Source: Tetracladium setigerum
Taxonomy: Eukaryota; Ascomycota; Leotiomycetes; Helotiales
Direction: 5' to 3'
Length of the DNA stretch: 64,000 nt
Assembly: GCA_031472005.1 (NCBI GenBank)
Contig: PZJY01000008.1
Coordinates: 2,418,001 to 2,482,000, forward strand
Both the position numbers and the translations under genes were made by a program. How positions within the stretch are numbered: position 1 is the stretch's first letter; each line of letters opens with the position of its first letter. The notes under the pieces were generated by a model. The model searched no databases. It worked only from the letters and a program-made list of their open reading frames with translations, and had not been told where the DNA came from. This document shows, in pieces, positions 36,090-47,808 of the stretch.

Positions 36090-38445
36090 GGTGAGTGAGT
36101 TGTATGAATAGCAGCGATTAAATGCTAGAAACGATCGTAAATGCCGGCGTCGTCAAGACGCGGCGTGGGAAGGAAGTTTGTTGGATCGATTTGGCTCCTC
36201 GCAATAATTGCGCCGTCGTCGCAGAGGGTGAGGTCGAGGTTGTCGTTCTGGAAGGCAATGCTCAAACGTCTCGAATAGTGAGTGGGTCTGTCTCTCTTGT
36301 CGGATTCGAGGAGTCGCATTGAGATCTTGATTGCGAGGGGATCAACTACGCCATCAACAACACATCGTTAATTGATCGGCCGTGGTGTGTCGATCCGATT
36401 AATTCGAGTCGATTATTCCGACTTGCGACGTGGTGACGAAGGAAGTTGGAAGTAGTGGGAATGGCGAGGGTGAGCGAGGGAGAGGGTGTGTGTGTGTGGG
36501 AGTGGTTGCCAGGTATTGGGATGGATGGGGTGGGAAGTGGTGGCAGAATAGAATGCACTGCAGGGCGAGCGAGGGGCCGGGATTGCAGCAGGCTAAAGGC
36601 GGAGGGAGATGGAGATGCAGCCAGCGCGCAGGGAAAGATGGGGCGACCTTCCCCTTTTAGGGCACTATTTGATTGACGTCGTGGAAAAATAGAAGGAAGC
36701 AGTGCATGCAAGGTAGTTGGAAGAGAGAGAAGAAAGGGAATCAGAATAGATGGTACAGGTACAGGACGTAAGGTAATCTGTATAATGGAAGTGCAAGAAG
36801 TGTTTATGCGGATGGATGTTGGTTGTTTGAGAATAGAAAGAAGCGAGAGAAAAGAGGTAGGTAGAGCCGAGTAAAGTGAGTACCTTAAGAGCAGAGTAGA
36901 GTAGAGATGGCACTACTGAGCTCAACCCAAGTGAAGGAAAGAAGGCCGAAAAAAATAGACAAAAAAAGGCAAGAGAAAAAAAGATACAGGAGAAGATAGA
37001 GTTCTGCGAAAGGGAGAGAAACGAGGGCAGAAGCACCGCAGAAAGACGTGCATGCAGAAAGCTAGAAGGTTATCAAACAACGGACTGGCATCCCGTCCTT
37101 AGCTCGTCTCGCTACATCCCGATAATTGTTCCAAGGTCACGACATCCATTTCATTATCCATCCACTTTTCAAGGTACAAGACGGAGTATTTCCTACTGTA
37201 CTCCATGTGAATGGCCCATCATTATTTCTTTCTTCTTTCTTCAGATCCATTATTTGATTCATATTTGCTCCATTCCATCTCCATCTCCACATCCTATTCT
37301 CCTCTCCCCCTCCGATTGGCGACATCTTCTCTTGTCATCATCGTCTCAACTCTCGCTTGTCCCATGGGACTTCATTCGTCGGGACATGCCCTGGATGTTG
37401 CAATTCTTGTTGCAGCAAACTCAGCCACGCCCCTCCACGCGTATCACGAAATCTGGGAATGGGAATGGCAAGACAAGAACCAGAGTCTAGACTACTCTGA
37501 AGCTAAGAAGGAAGAGAGTACTAATTAATCCCCATCTGTGTCGAGGAAGTGTGATTTACTTCTCTCTTCAACTTGTCTCTTCAATAATGACGCTCTCATA
37601 GATGGAGGAAGGTAATCTTAAAATGCTGGTGGACATAATCACAACCCTTGCATAATAGCAATCTCAACTCCAAACAATTTTGCATTGTTCGACCGCTGTG
37701 CACCAGCTTGATCGTTGTTGTTTACAGCAGTGGTGCCAACTGTGATTGATCTGTGACTTCTGGCTTTCTTTCTTTGCTCTTGTAATTTGACATACTTGTT
37801 TCTCTCTCCCCTATGGGTGCAGTATTGCTACTCTGCTCTCCTTTGCTATTCACAGCCTCTAGCTATTGATGTTCATCTACCAAATCCACACCGAATAAGG
37901 TTTCCCAGAAGAACGGCCGGCAACTAATGAGACAATTTGAAGGAGATGAATAGTGCAAGCACGAACCTAGTTCCGTTATTCCACACAATACACAGAGTAT
38001 CTTTCTTGGAATATTAGTTACGCCGATTCATTAGATGGATGCAATAAATTGAAGATATACTCTTTCTATATCCGGTGACATCCGGTGACACTCGCTTCAA
38101 CACAGTGCTGCAGGTAGGCACGAGAATGCATTTTATAATAACATCAAGCCAAGATCTTCAACTCGATGACCCGAGATGAAAGAGCCGTGAGAGATCGAGG
38201 ACAATCCCTTTCTCCTGTTTATTGTCCCTTTATCCTCTATGTTGACACCACAGTCTTGAGAGCCAAAGTCGGTTCTCTCTCGGTCCCGGCTTTATACCCG
38301 ACGGGCCGGAGATAAGATGGGATGGTCCAGCCCAGTCCAAGCAGTCAAGTACGTCAGTCCAGAACTGCGCCGACCGAATATATTTATTTTCTCTTTGAAG
38401 CTTCAACTTCCGCTCAACGAGACGCCATACTCTCCTTCGGCGGCC
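36090..38445. other. 2.3 kb divergent intergenic region
   Basis: Between palI (minus) and the ABC1-family gene (plus). It holds a short GT run near 36487-36498 and A/G-rich leader-like sequence upstream of palI (36,700-37,040). An in-frame ATG at 38317 upstream of the ABC1 start is noted with that gene. No other gene supported. Confidence 0.55.
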
Positions 38446-40558
38446 ATGTCGCTGCATTTTGGCGGACTATGTTCGCGCAACATGTCCTCCTTCATATCCA
38501 ATCCTCTCTTATCTCGGTCCTTTAATCCCATATCCTCTGCCATCCTCTCCCGATCCTCGAATCGCTTCTTAAGCTCCTCAACCTCACGCGCGAGACCTTC
38601 TACCTTCAGCACAAGCTATCGCACCCCCCAATTATCACGACGATACCTCCAAACCCAACGCTACCAATCCTTCGCACCACCCTCTCCAGAATCCCTCGGC
38701 AAAGCTGCACCGGCAAAACACTACAAACGGACAATCAAATGGGGGCGAAGACTTCTCTACATTACCGTCATATCAGGCTCTCTCTACCTTATTGACACTC
38801 AACTCTACGCCTCCTCAATCACTCGTTCTCTACGAACATTCGGGCTGGGAATAGTAGTAGCAATAGACTATAAGCTCAATTTCCGTCCGGAACCGTTCTT
38901 TGGTGGCGATATCGCCGACCTCCACTTCCGCAATGCCAACCGTCTATTCGAGCTTCTACATAAAAACGGGGGTCTGTACTTGAAGATTGGACAGGCCATT
39001 GCTATGCAGAGCGCCGTGCTTCCTCCGGAGTTTCAAAAGATGTTTTCCAGAATGTTTGACGATGCCCCGCAGAATGAGTGGGCAGATGTCGAGAAGGTCA
39101 TTCGAGAGGATTTTGGCAAGAGCCCGGAGGAAGTATTTGGTGTCAGTTTTAGTAATGAGCCAGGGAAGGGTGTAATGGAAAAGAGGGCTAGGGCTTCTGC
39201 ATCAGTGGCTCAGGTTCATTGGGCTAGGCTGGCCGATGGGAGAGAGGTTGCGATCAAGGTCCAGAAGAGGGAGATTGCCCATCAGGTAGGATGGGATTTA
39301 TGGGCATTTCGGTAGGTTGCTTCCCTTCTTACGCAAACTCCACTAATCGATTTCTAGGGTCATGATGAAAATTTACACCCAATGGTTTGACCTGCCCCTT
39401 TACAGTCTTGTACCCTACATTACCGAACGTCTCATGCTGGAAACGGACTTTGTCAACGAAGCGAACAACTCGGAACAGATGGCTGCCTTGGTTGAGGGAG
39501 AACCCCGTCTTCGCGGACGAGTATACATCCCTAAAGTCTACCGAGAACTCTCAAGCAAACGCATCATGACAGCCGAATGGATCGAAGGCGTCCGACTCTG
39601 GGACAAAGAAAGCCTGACTGCTCCCTGGTACGGTGGCAGCAAAGGTTCACCAGGCGCAAATGGTGCTCTCCTCTCTACACCCAACCACCCCGTCCGCCCC
39701 AACAACGGCACCGGCCTCCTCAAACCCGAGCGCAACGAATGGCGCGGCCGCTCCCAAAAAGGCGGTCTCGGTCTCCCCCTCAAGGAAGTAATGACGACCA
39801 TGGTTGATCTCTTCTCAGCGCAAATGTTCCTCTGGGGCCTCGTCCACTGCGATCCGCACCCAGGCAACATCTTCATCCGCCGCAAGCCAGACGGCCACAC
39901 CGAACTCGTCCTCATCGACCACGGCCTCTACGTTTCCATGACGCCCAAATTCCGACACCAATACTGCGCATTCTGGAAAGCCATCATGACCTTCGACAAC
40001 GACACCCTGACCGAGATCACCTCCGCCTGGGGCGTCAAAGCGCCCGACCTCTTCGCAAGCGCAACCCTCATGCGTCCCTACGAAGGCGGAGATTCCAGTA
40101 CCAAAGGCCGCATCACGGCCGAACTCCAAGGCAAAACCCCCTCCGAACGACACTACGAAGTGCAACTCCGCATGCGCGAAGGCATCCGCGAGATCCTCTC
40201 CGAAGAAGACAACTTCCCGCGCGAACTCCTCTTCATCGGACGCAACATGCGTATCGTGCAGGGGAACAACCAATTCCTGGGCTCGCCGGTGAATCGCATC
40301 AAGATGACGGGGAACTGGGCGAGTCGAAGTCTGGTTGATGCGAAGGATTTGAGTCTGGGTGAGAGGTGGGTGAATGCGTGGAGGCATTTGCTGTTCAAGG
40401 TTGTGCTGCTGGGCACGGATGTGGCGTGGTGGACGAGCTGGGTGAGGATGAGGTTGGGCTGGGGGAAGGGGATGGATGATGATCTGGAGAGGCAGATGAA
40501 GTTTTTGGCGAAGGATCAGTTTGGGTTTGAGTTGCAGCATGATGTTTTTGAGGGGTAG
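38446..40558 (+). CDS. mitochondrial ABC1/UbiB-family atypical kinase (Mcp2/Cqd2-like)
   Basis: Exons 38446-39311 and 39358-40558; clean frame, 688 residues. The N-terminus is rich in Ser/Arg with few acids (MSLHFGGLCSRNMSSF and so on), a mitochondrial presequence. It is followed by a hydrophobic stretch near residues 103-121 (RRLLYITVISGSLYLIDTQL). The family's KxGQ motif is in GGLYLKIGQAIAMQ (KIGQ at 180-183). ASASVAQVHWARL is the Ala-rich loop, VAIKVQ has the Lys, HCDPHPGNIF is the catalytic loop and LVLIDHGLY the DFG-like motif. The pattern matches yeast Mcp2/Cqd2 and ADCK1/5 better than Coq8. The expected role is coenzyme Q distribution and lipid homeostasis at the inner membrane. An upstream in-frame ATG (38317) would add 43 residues and mask the presequence, so I prefer 38446. 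Confidence 0.88.
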
Positions 40559-41742
40559 GTGCGTGCCTATCTCAGGTAAAGTTAGTATGGGTTTTGGACT
40601 TGGAATCTGAGTGAGCTTGTGCTTGAAAACTGAGCAAGGAGTGGAGTGGAAGGAAGGAAATTAGGAAGGAAGAATAGTGTATTATATGTGTTATTACATA
40701 CATAGATTATAAATACGGATAGAAGCTCCCATAGGTAGGTGGGTAGATAGATGGATAGGCAAACCTCTCTCATACCTAGGATAGAAAACCAGAAGAAGAA
40801 AGAAAGAAAGAAAAATCCAACTCTCAAAAACACGCACACACACACTCTCTCTCTCTCTCTCGAATTACATTTTCATATACCATGTAACTAAACTAAGTGA
40901 CCAAACAATGATATATGATTCATCCTCACTCATTTTATTATAAGAAAGAAACAAAGAAAACCCCATGTTCGGATTCTCCGCTTGGATATTTCATATATAT
41001 CTTTCTAGTAGGATCAATCAAGCCAAGTTATCGGACAAGCCGAAGTTACAGAAGAAGAAAATCCATATTTCACATCCAGATCAAATCTAATTTCCAACTT
41101 ACGGTTAAGATCTACTCCGTAGCTCATCATCGCCCTCCCCACCCCCCGCCGTCTTTCTCCTCCCTCTCAAACGAATAATGGGGGTAAAACTTCATCAAGT
41201 CGTATGTATATTTATAAAGATGCAAGCAAATCTCCACGTCTGCTCTTGCTCTTGCTCTTGCTCTTGCTCTTACTTTCACCAATCCAAACGGCCTTTTAAA
41301 AAGATGTGCTCAATCGAGATACACAAGCGATGGGTGGAGAATAATCAGAACAAAAAGAATATGGATGGAATATATCTCTGTGACTTAAGGAAATAGTACA
41401 TGAGATATTCCGATCAAGTCCACAACCTTCAACATATCAAAATCATCACGAGGCATTCATTATCATGAAGGGAAATCGTTTCAATTAAATGGTATCATTA
41501 TTCATTTGCGGCGTAATAATTTCCCCCTCACCATCAACAGAGACGCTTCTTGTTCTGAAAGATGCAAGACTACGGAAAGATTACCACCCAAATGCTATCT
41601 AGTGAGTGCGATCTCAGTTCAACTGTAACTGTGAAGCCCTCTGAACCATTTGTAGAAAGAAAGAAGAAGGTCCATTCGCTTTTGACCCCGCAACGCCACC
41701 CAAAAGGAGCAGAGCAAATATCAAGCAAGACAACCAGAGCGA
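40559..41742. other. intergenic region between convergent genes
   Basis: 3' of both the ABC1-family gene and the DEAD-box gene. Contains (CA)n(CT)n at 40829-40862 and a CTCTTG hexamer repeat at 41241-41271. No gene seen. Confidence 0.6.
41241..41271. repeat. (CTCTTG)n hexanucleotide microsatellite
   Basis: About five perfect units of GCTCTT in non-coding DNA. Confidence 0.85.
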
Positions 41743-43948
41743 TTACCATCCTGCAGGAGCAGGAGCAGTGGAAGCAACTGGAGCAGGAGAGTTCTGGAAA
41801 TGTTAGAGTTGTAATGGTAAGGGATTGAAGTTAGACTTACCCATTCCTCAGCGAAACCACCCACCTCAGCAGAAACAGAAGCACCAGCATCATCAGCGCC
41901 ACCCCAACCAGGAGCAGCACCAGCACTAGCACCAGCATCACCATTGCCATCGCCATTGCCCTCACCTTCAGCCTCACCCTCGCCGGCATCAGAGTCAGCA
42001 TCAAAGCGAAGGTTGGCAACGTCACCTATGAGATGTTAGAAAAGCTAAAGGGAATTCTGAGGATGCAAGAAATTACCTTGGCCATCTGCAGTGAAGCCCT
42101 CAGGAATATGAGCATCAAGGAAATCAGGAATAATCTGATGGGTTTCAAGGAGAGTGTTGACCAGAGATGGAGCCAAGTCAGCATCACGATCATTGTAGAA
42201 GGATGTGGCAAGACCAGTCTTTCCAGCACGACCAGTGCGACCTAAGGAATGTCAGTCAGAACATGTACTTGAACACTTTTAGGAAAACTTACCAATACGA
42301 TGAGTATACTCCTCGATGCCCCCATATTGAGTTGAAGGAAGATCATAGTTGATGACGTGAACAACATTGGGAACGTCGATGCCACGAGCCGAAACGCCAG
42401 TAGCAATCAAGATCGGAGCCTTGCCACTACGGAATGCGCGGATGGAGTCCTCACGTTCACGCTGAGTACGATCAGCATGAATGGAAGTGCATGGGAAACC
42501 TTTGTTGAAGAGGTAATCATCGACACCATCAGCAGCGCGCTTGCTGTTAACGAAGATAATGGTTCGTCCAGGAGGATGACTCAAGAGCAAGTCATGAAGA
42601 GCCTTGTGTTTGACGTCGGCGGTAACGAAGATAACATCCTGACGAATGTTCTCATGTGTGCTGCCAATACGACCAACACGAATGCGAACGTGATCCCCAC
42701 GAAGGTGCTCCTGGGCCAAATCACGAAGAGATTTGGGGAAGGTAGCAGAAAACATCATGTAGTTGATGTTGCCCTCCTCCTGATCTGGAAAGCGTTAGAA
42801 TTGAAGGTAGAAGAACGACCAGGGAACTTACCACCACCAGACATGATCTGCTTCAGATCTGACTCCCAATCGGAATGCAACATCTCATCAGCCTCATCAA
42901 TGACCATGTACTTCAGACGGCGAAGAGTCAAAAGATGAGGACGATTGATGAAATCAATCAAGCGGCCAGGTGTGCCAATCAGGATGTCAGCGCCCTTGCC
43001 CAACTGCTCAATCTGCTCACGGAGAGGTCCTCCACCGTAGACAACTACTGGGCGTAACATGGTGCGATAAGCCAACTTGCGAGCCTCATCAAAGATTTGT
43101 GTCGCCAACTCGCGAGTTGGACAAACAACCAAAACCAGAGGTTCAGCACGAATCTGGCCATGAACGGCAGGGTTGTAATCAGCAGGGTTTGGTCGAGAAG
43201 CAGCTAACTTTTTGGTCTTACCCATCAACTGGTTGAGGATGGGAATGAAGAAAGCAGCTGTCTTGCCGGAACCTGAGGAAGTTAGTTAAGTAGAGGTGCT
43301 GGAAGCATAGAAACATACCTGTCTGAGCACAGGCGATGATATCAAAACCCAATTCGATGGCAGGAAGAGTATATTGCTGAATCGGAGTAGGAACAGTATA
43401 ACCTGCCAATTGAACATTCTGCAACATAGCAGGATGAAGGCCGGCCTCCTCGAACTTGCGAACGGCCTCGATACGAACGCTGCCCTCTTGAACAACTACG
43501 ATCTTCATGATGCTAGCCAAAGTTAGCGTTTGCCAATATCAAGACGTAGGAGCAAATACTTGTCAAAGTTGATGGCACCAGTACCAGACTCCTCACCAGT
43601 ACCAAACAACATCTTCTCGATGTCAGGGAAACGAGGACCGACGTCTCCATATTCGCCCTTCCACTCGTAGACAGGAGCACTGCCAGCCCATGTCTCACCC
43701 GAGTAGAGTGTAGCACCCATCTCGGTATTCTCAGCAGCAGCAGCCTCGAAGGCAGCCTTCTGAGCCTCATACTCTCTGTTGGACATGTTGTACTTCTCAT
43801 AGTCATAGGCCTCCGGGGCGACCCATCCATGAGCACGAGGATCAACTTGTGGAGCGCCCTCAGCCGCAGCCTCGGGAGCAACAGCCTCGGCGGGAGTCTT
43901 AACAGTAGGCAGAGCCTCTGTGAGGTCGTTCGTAACCCAAGCAGACAT
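41743..43948 (-). CDS. DEAD-box ATP-dependent RNA helicase, DDX3/vasa-like
   Basis: Seven exons on the minus strand: 43948-43560, 43512-43319, 43272-42832, 42784-42293, 42241-42077, 42025-41841 and 41793-41743, giving 638 residues with all phases consistent and introns of 46-56 nt. All helicase motifs are present: Q motif YTVPTPIQQYTLPAI, I AQTGSGKT, Ia PTRELATQ, Ib TPGRL, II DEAD, III SAT, V TGVSARGIDVPN, VI HRIGRTGR. Similarity is closest to the DDX3/Ded1/vasa group. The N-terminus is Ala/Glu-rich with repeated WVAPEAYDYEKY-like segments. The C-terminus is a Gly/Ala/Asp/Glu-rich tail ending APVASTAPAPAGW. The last tiny exon is needed to end the protein sensibly. Role: RNA unwinding in translation or RNP remodelling. 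Confidence 0.9.
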
Positions 43949-44640
43949 CTTGGATGTTACTAAAAGTAGGAAGAAGTTAGCATGGACAGGGGTAAAGGTG
44001 ATTGAAGGATGTATGGTGATGAAGGATGTATGGTGATGAAGGGTGTGTATGCTGAGAAAGGGTGTATGGTAATGAAGGATGTATGAGTGAAGGACGTATG
44101 TTGAAGGGATGTATGTTGATGAAGGACGGTGAAGGTGGAAGAACAATGAGAAGTGATGAAGAAGGAAGAGTGTTGATAGAAGTGATGAACATGATGAAGT
44201 AAAGTAAAGTGAAAGAAGGTAGACGCGAGGAGGAAGGAGTTGAAGTGTGCGAAGAACATGCTTCAACAAGTTGTTGTGTGCAGTATGGGTGAAGGCTTGA
44301 TATGAAAGTGTGTGAGATGAAAGTGTGGGATATGAAAATGTGGGATATGAAAGTGTGGGATATGAAAGCGTGTGATTTGAAGTGTGCGATACAAAAGTGT
44401 GTGATAGGAACCCAAAGTACCTAAACGCCGTATGTGAAATGACTTGCCTTGAGGTTGTAATTGACTCAAAAGCCAACAATCGGTATTGCAGAGGTTTCTG
44501 CGAAGGTACTGAAAGCAAAGGCGAGGGTTAGCAGGCTGATCTACGAGCGAAGCTGAACGTATATCCAGGATGAGGGCTAAGGTGTTGTTGTGTTGTTGTG
44601 ATGTTGACATGAAGTGACATATCAACCAAAAACTTACCGT
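43949..44640 (-). promoter_or_regulatory. 5' leader of the DEAD-box gene with probable UTR intron and minisatellites
   Basis: An acceptor-like CTACTTTTAG ends 12 bases before the ATG, and a strong donor ACG|GTAAGTTTTT lies at 44638-44629 on the same strand. A long 5'-UTR intron is therefore likely, though other donors between are possible. Two minisatellites sit inside it: about 17-bp GATGAAGGATGTATGGT units at 43990-44125 and about 16-bp TGTGGGATATGAAAG units at 44299-44408. There is no coding potential in the leader. Confidence 0.55.
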
Positions 44641-47212
44641 GATATTGTGAGAAGATTGCAATGAAGGACTCAATGCGATCTAAGTAGCAACCAGGAAAGT
44701 ACACCAGAGCAGACTACCAGGTGGAGTTGTATAATGAGGGGGGAAAAGTGTCTGGAATGAAGTCGTCGCGTCTTTAAGTACCCGTAGAGAGAAACCCTCC
44801 CCCAAAAAGACGCGCTATACCTAAAATGGACGAAAACGAGGTGGTTTGCCATGAAATTGAGGCAACAAGAGCTCCACCGCTCCTCGATTGGGCGAGGAAG
44901 CGGCAGAAATTGTGTGGAGGAAGGGACCGACGGGAGGAGGGAGTGTGAGTACGAGTCTGCAAGGTCTGTCAGAGACTATCAAAGACTTGGGCAAGTATCT
45001 AAGGACACGGGCAAGTGAGGAAGCCAAACCGTGGAACCATCGGAGAAGGTTGAGTTTTGACCTACTTTTGATCTCCAGAACTTGTCGTATTCTCAACCGA
45101 CCACCACTGGGCGGCTCGAAACGAGGACGAGGAGGGATCAGATGAGGAGGAGAAGGATATTAGGAGGTAAGAGGTCTTTGAGGAGCAATTGCATGTATCG
45201 CAGCACCTGCAGAGATCCTGATTACGAAGTCGGGCGCGCTAACGCCTTTAGACCAGATCGAGCATCTCAACAGTATACAGCCTCACGAACACGTCGCGGA
45301 GAGCTAACCTGGACAGTACGTATTTATAGAGCTTATGGAGGATGATATCCTTTCTACGAGATCGTCGGCGACTACGATGGCATTGCGTGCAGAGAAGCTG
45401 CTGCCACTTGGACATACTCCACGCTTCTCCAACCAGGACACCCCTCAGAGCAAGGGGATATACACCAGCCCATACGGAAGAAGGGATTGGAAGACTACGG
45501 TTGAGGTACATAATCACATAAGGGAACTAGGACACAAGAAAGATCGATGGAACGAGAGCTGGCTGGACCGTTGCGTGAGAGCAGCAGGTGTGGTATCAGC
45601 ACAGATACAGCAGCTCCTCAAGCGACAGGAATCTGATGTTTACCCTCGCACTCGTTTAGGATGGAATACAGGCAGTTGGAGGGATCACGAATGATCAAAG
45701 GCGCCTGCGACCTGACGAATGCGCTGAGTTGGGGCTTACATTACTGCTGTTGTGCCAGGAACCTACCTGGAAACGACCAAGCCACAATATACAGAATATC
45801 TCAACTTTACGGGGTGGCACAAGTATCAGTATGGAGGGCAGAAATAGCAAAAGGAAGCCTCGGTGAATGCCTTTCAAGGAAGCTCCAACTGGAAGCTCGA
45901 AACCCCCAAAGTAAGTCTTGCATGCGCAACCTTCCATTCGGACCCGAGTTTCTCAGACTGCGAACAGCCCTCCAGCAGTCACATACCCTCCACAGACATA
46001 ACTACATCAAGTTGCCAGCAAAGCAAACTTCTGCCATGTGCTTCACTCGTGGCCGTAACTCTCAGGTGTGCCAACTCCGACGGCGACACTTCCAAACATC
46101 GGCAACTCAAAAATCACATGTCGAAACAATACCCTGGCAGGATACAGGTAGGCAGAGACAGGGAGAGAGAGAGGCCACAGGATCAGACGTCGAGGTGATC
46201 AGTACTTGAAGGCAGCCATCCCAAGAGCTCTTTTGATTAAGAGTCCGGGGATAAGTGTCCACAGGTCTTTAGAAATGTCCATATGAGCTACACAACAATG
46301 ATAAAGTTTAGGAAGCATCACATTGGCGACGAACCAATGCCTGCACTACGCCCCGAGCCTACTTAATCAACGGATTCTCAAAGGTCCAAGGATATATCTC
46401 GAACTGAGCACATATGGAGACGACCCTCACTAACTTGGACACGTTTACCCTTTTCCTGGCTTAAACATTGTCTCTCGGACATGGTGGAGAAGCAATGGCA
46501 CACCACAATAGAACACTCAGTTCCACATCTGCAAACCAGAGACCATTCCAAACCACGAAACAAACATACATCTCCTATAACCAAAGTCGCACAAAGCCAT
46601 ACTTGGCAGAATGATTAGAGAAGCTCCACAGCTTGCAGCACAGATGCCTTCTAAGTCTCGACTTCGAAGGAAGATTGTTGGGCATACGTGTGCAATCGAG
46701 ATTACAAGATTCCACACCATTTTCACCATGTGCGCTCTTTGCCAAAGATCATGTCCCCGGAGGCTGCACTTGACGAACGAGGAGCTGTGACATCACCCAC
46801 CATAGACTTTGCGAGCGTCCGTCCACGATACAGGCTTTTGGTCTCGCCTAGGAAAGGAATACTGTCCACCAAATGCGCCAGATAGCAACCCAAACAACAC
46901 CATACCTGTATTACTTCCTTACAAAGGACGCGGTGTTTCTTGCCCTCCTACATGCCCGCCAAAACCTAAGTAAAAAAAATAAAAATACACGTTTGAATCC
47001 GTGGACAGCAAACTTCAATATGACGGTACCAGTCAATTCACAAACATATGAAAACACGCCCTCCCGCCAAGTACAAACTGTTTAGCGAGGGGTGAAGCCG
47101 ACTTGGCCTCCTCAAACAGTATAACCCGAACAAGCCGGGGAACTTGGGCTTACCCTGTCCCTCGACAACTTTGCCATTAAGAAGGATTTTAAGGGTTCTG
47201 AAACACCGGAGG
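44641..47212. other. 2.6 kb stretch without a supported gene
   Basis: Several overlapping plus-strand ORFs of 60-180 codons (for example 45335-45694 and 45661-46209) look protein-like only in short pieces that switch frame, such as EIVGDYDGIACREAAATW near 45352. I cannot build a consistent gene. It could be decayed coding sequence. Confidence 0.4.
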
Positions 47213-47808
47213 TTAAATAATTTCCGGACAGTTCCCATTTTCCCTGTACGGGGTTGCTTCCGGTTCAGCATCTGGCATGGCTGAGAATAGAGTTGAAGAT
47301 GCTAGCAGCCACCCATGGTGTTCTGTACACTCTCGTCGTATAGTGACGAGGCATGCGTTATTGACCTCTCTCCCTAGTAGGGCACCTTTGGTTGTAATTC
47401 CTAGTGGTAAGTTCACAATTTGATGGAAAAAATGACCACCATGTGCAAGCGCAAAGTCAACTTACCCTTTCCAATCCCTCTGATGGAAATGCAAAGAGAG
47501 TTATCATAGCACATCGCACCTTGAAGCAGGTTGTCTGTATGCATGCTCTGATGCCAGTCTGTGTTGCAAAACAAGATATTGTATGCAAGGGTGTCGGGTT
47601 TGGCGGTGTGCTGAACGGCTCTTGAGACGGTGTTTTCCTGGTACATCTTCTCAAGCTCGATTCTTTCGAAGATTGCTGGAAGCACCGAGAGAAGATCGAA
47701 CTTCGAAGTCGTGGCCATAGACTGCAATCGCTTTCCAATTGTTTTGCCTGGTGGCATATTTCGCTGCCGCATTTCCAATGTGCTCTGTTCCCCAGTGTTG
47801 TATTCCAT
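47213..47808 (-). CDS. possible cysteine-containing small protein (doubtful)
   Basis: Two exons on the minus strand, 47808-47466 and 47400-47213, join across a clean GTAAGT...CACTAG intron of 65 nt in a consistent frame, giving 176 residues from the ATG at 47808. The sequence contains six Cys, spread over exon 1 (NILFCNTDW, GAMCYDNSLCISI) and exon 2 (NNACLVTI, RRECTEHH, GNCPEII). The frame stays open for 18 codons upstream of the chosen ATG, to a stop near 47865. A signal-peptide-like ORF (MAVPLICFLLLFPRVAL, from 47990) lies upstream in another frame but cannot be spliced in phase. No homology recognised. Confidence 0.35.

Noticed and set aside
45335..46209. Overlapping plus-strand ORFs of 119 and 182 codons
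   Set aside because: Protein-like pieces fall in different frames and no intron set joins them; no family recognised.
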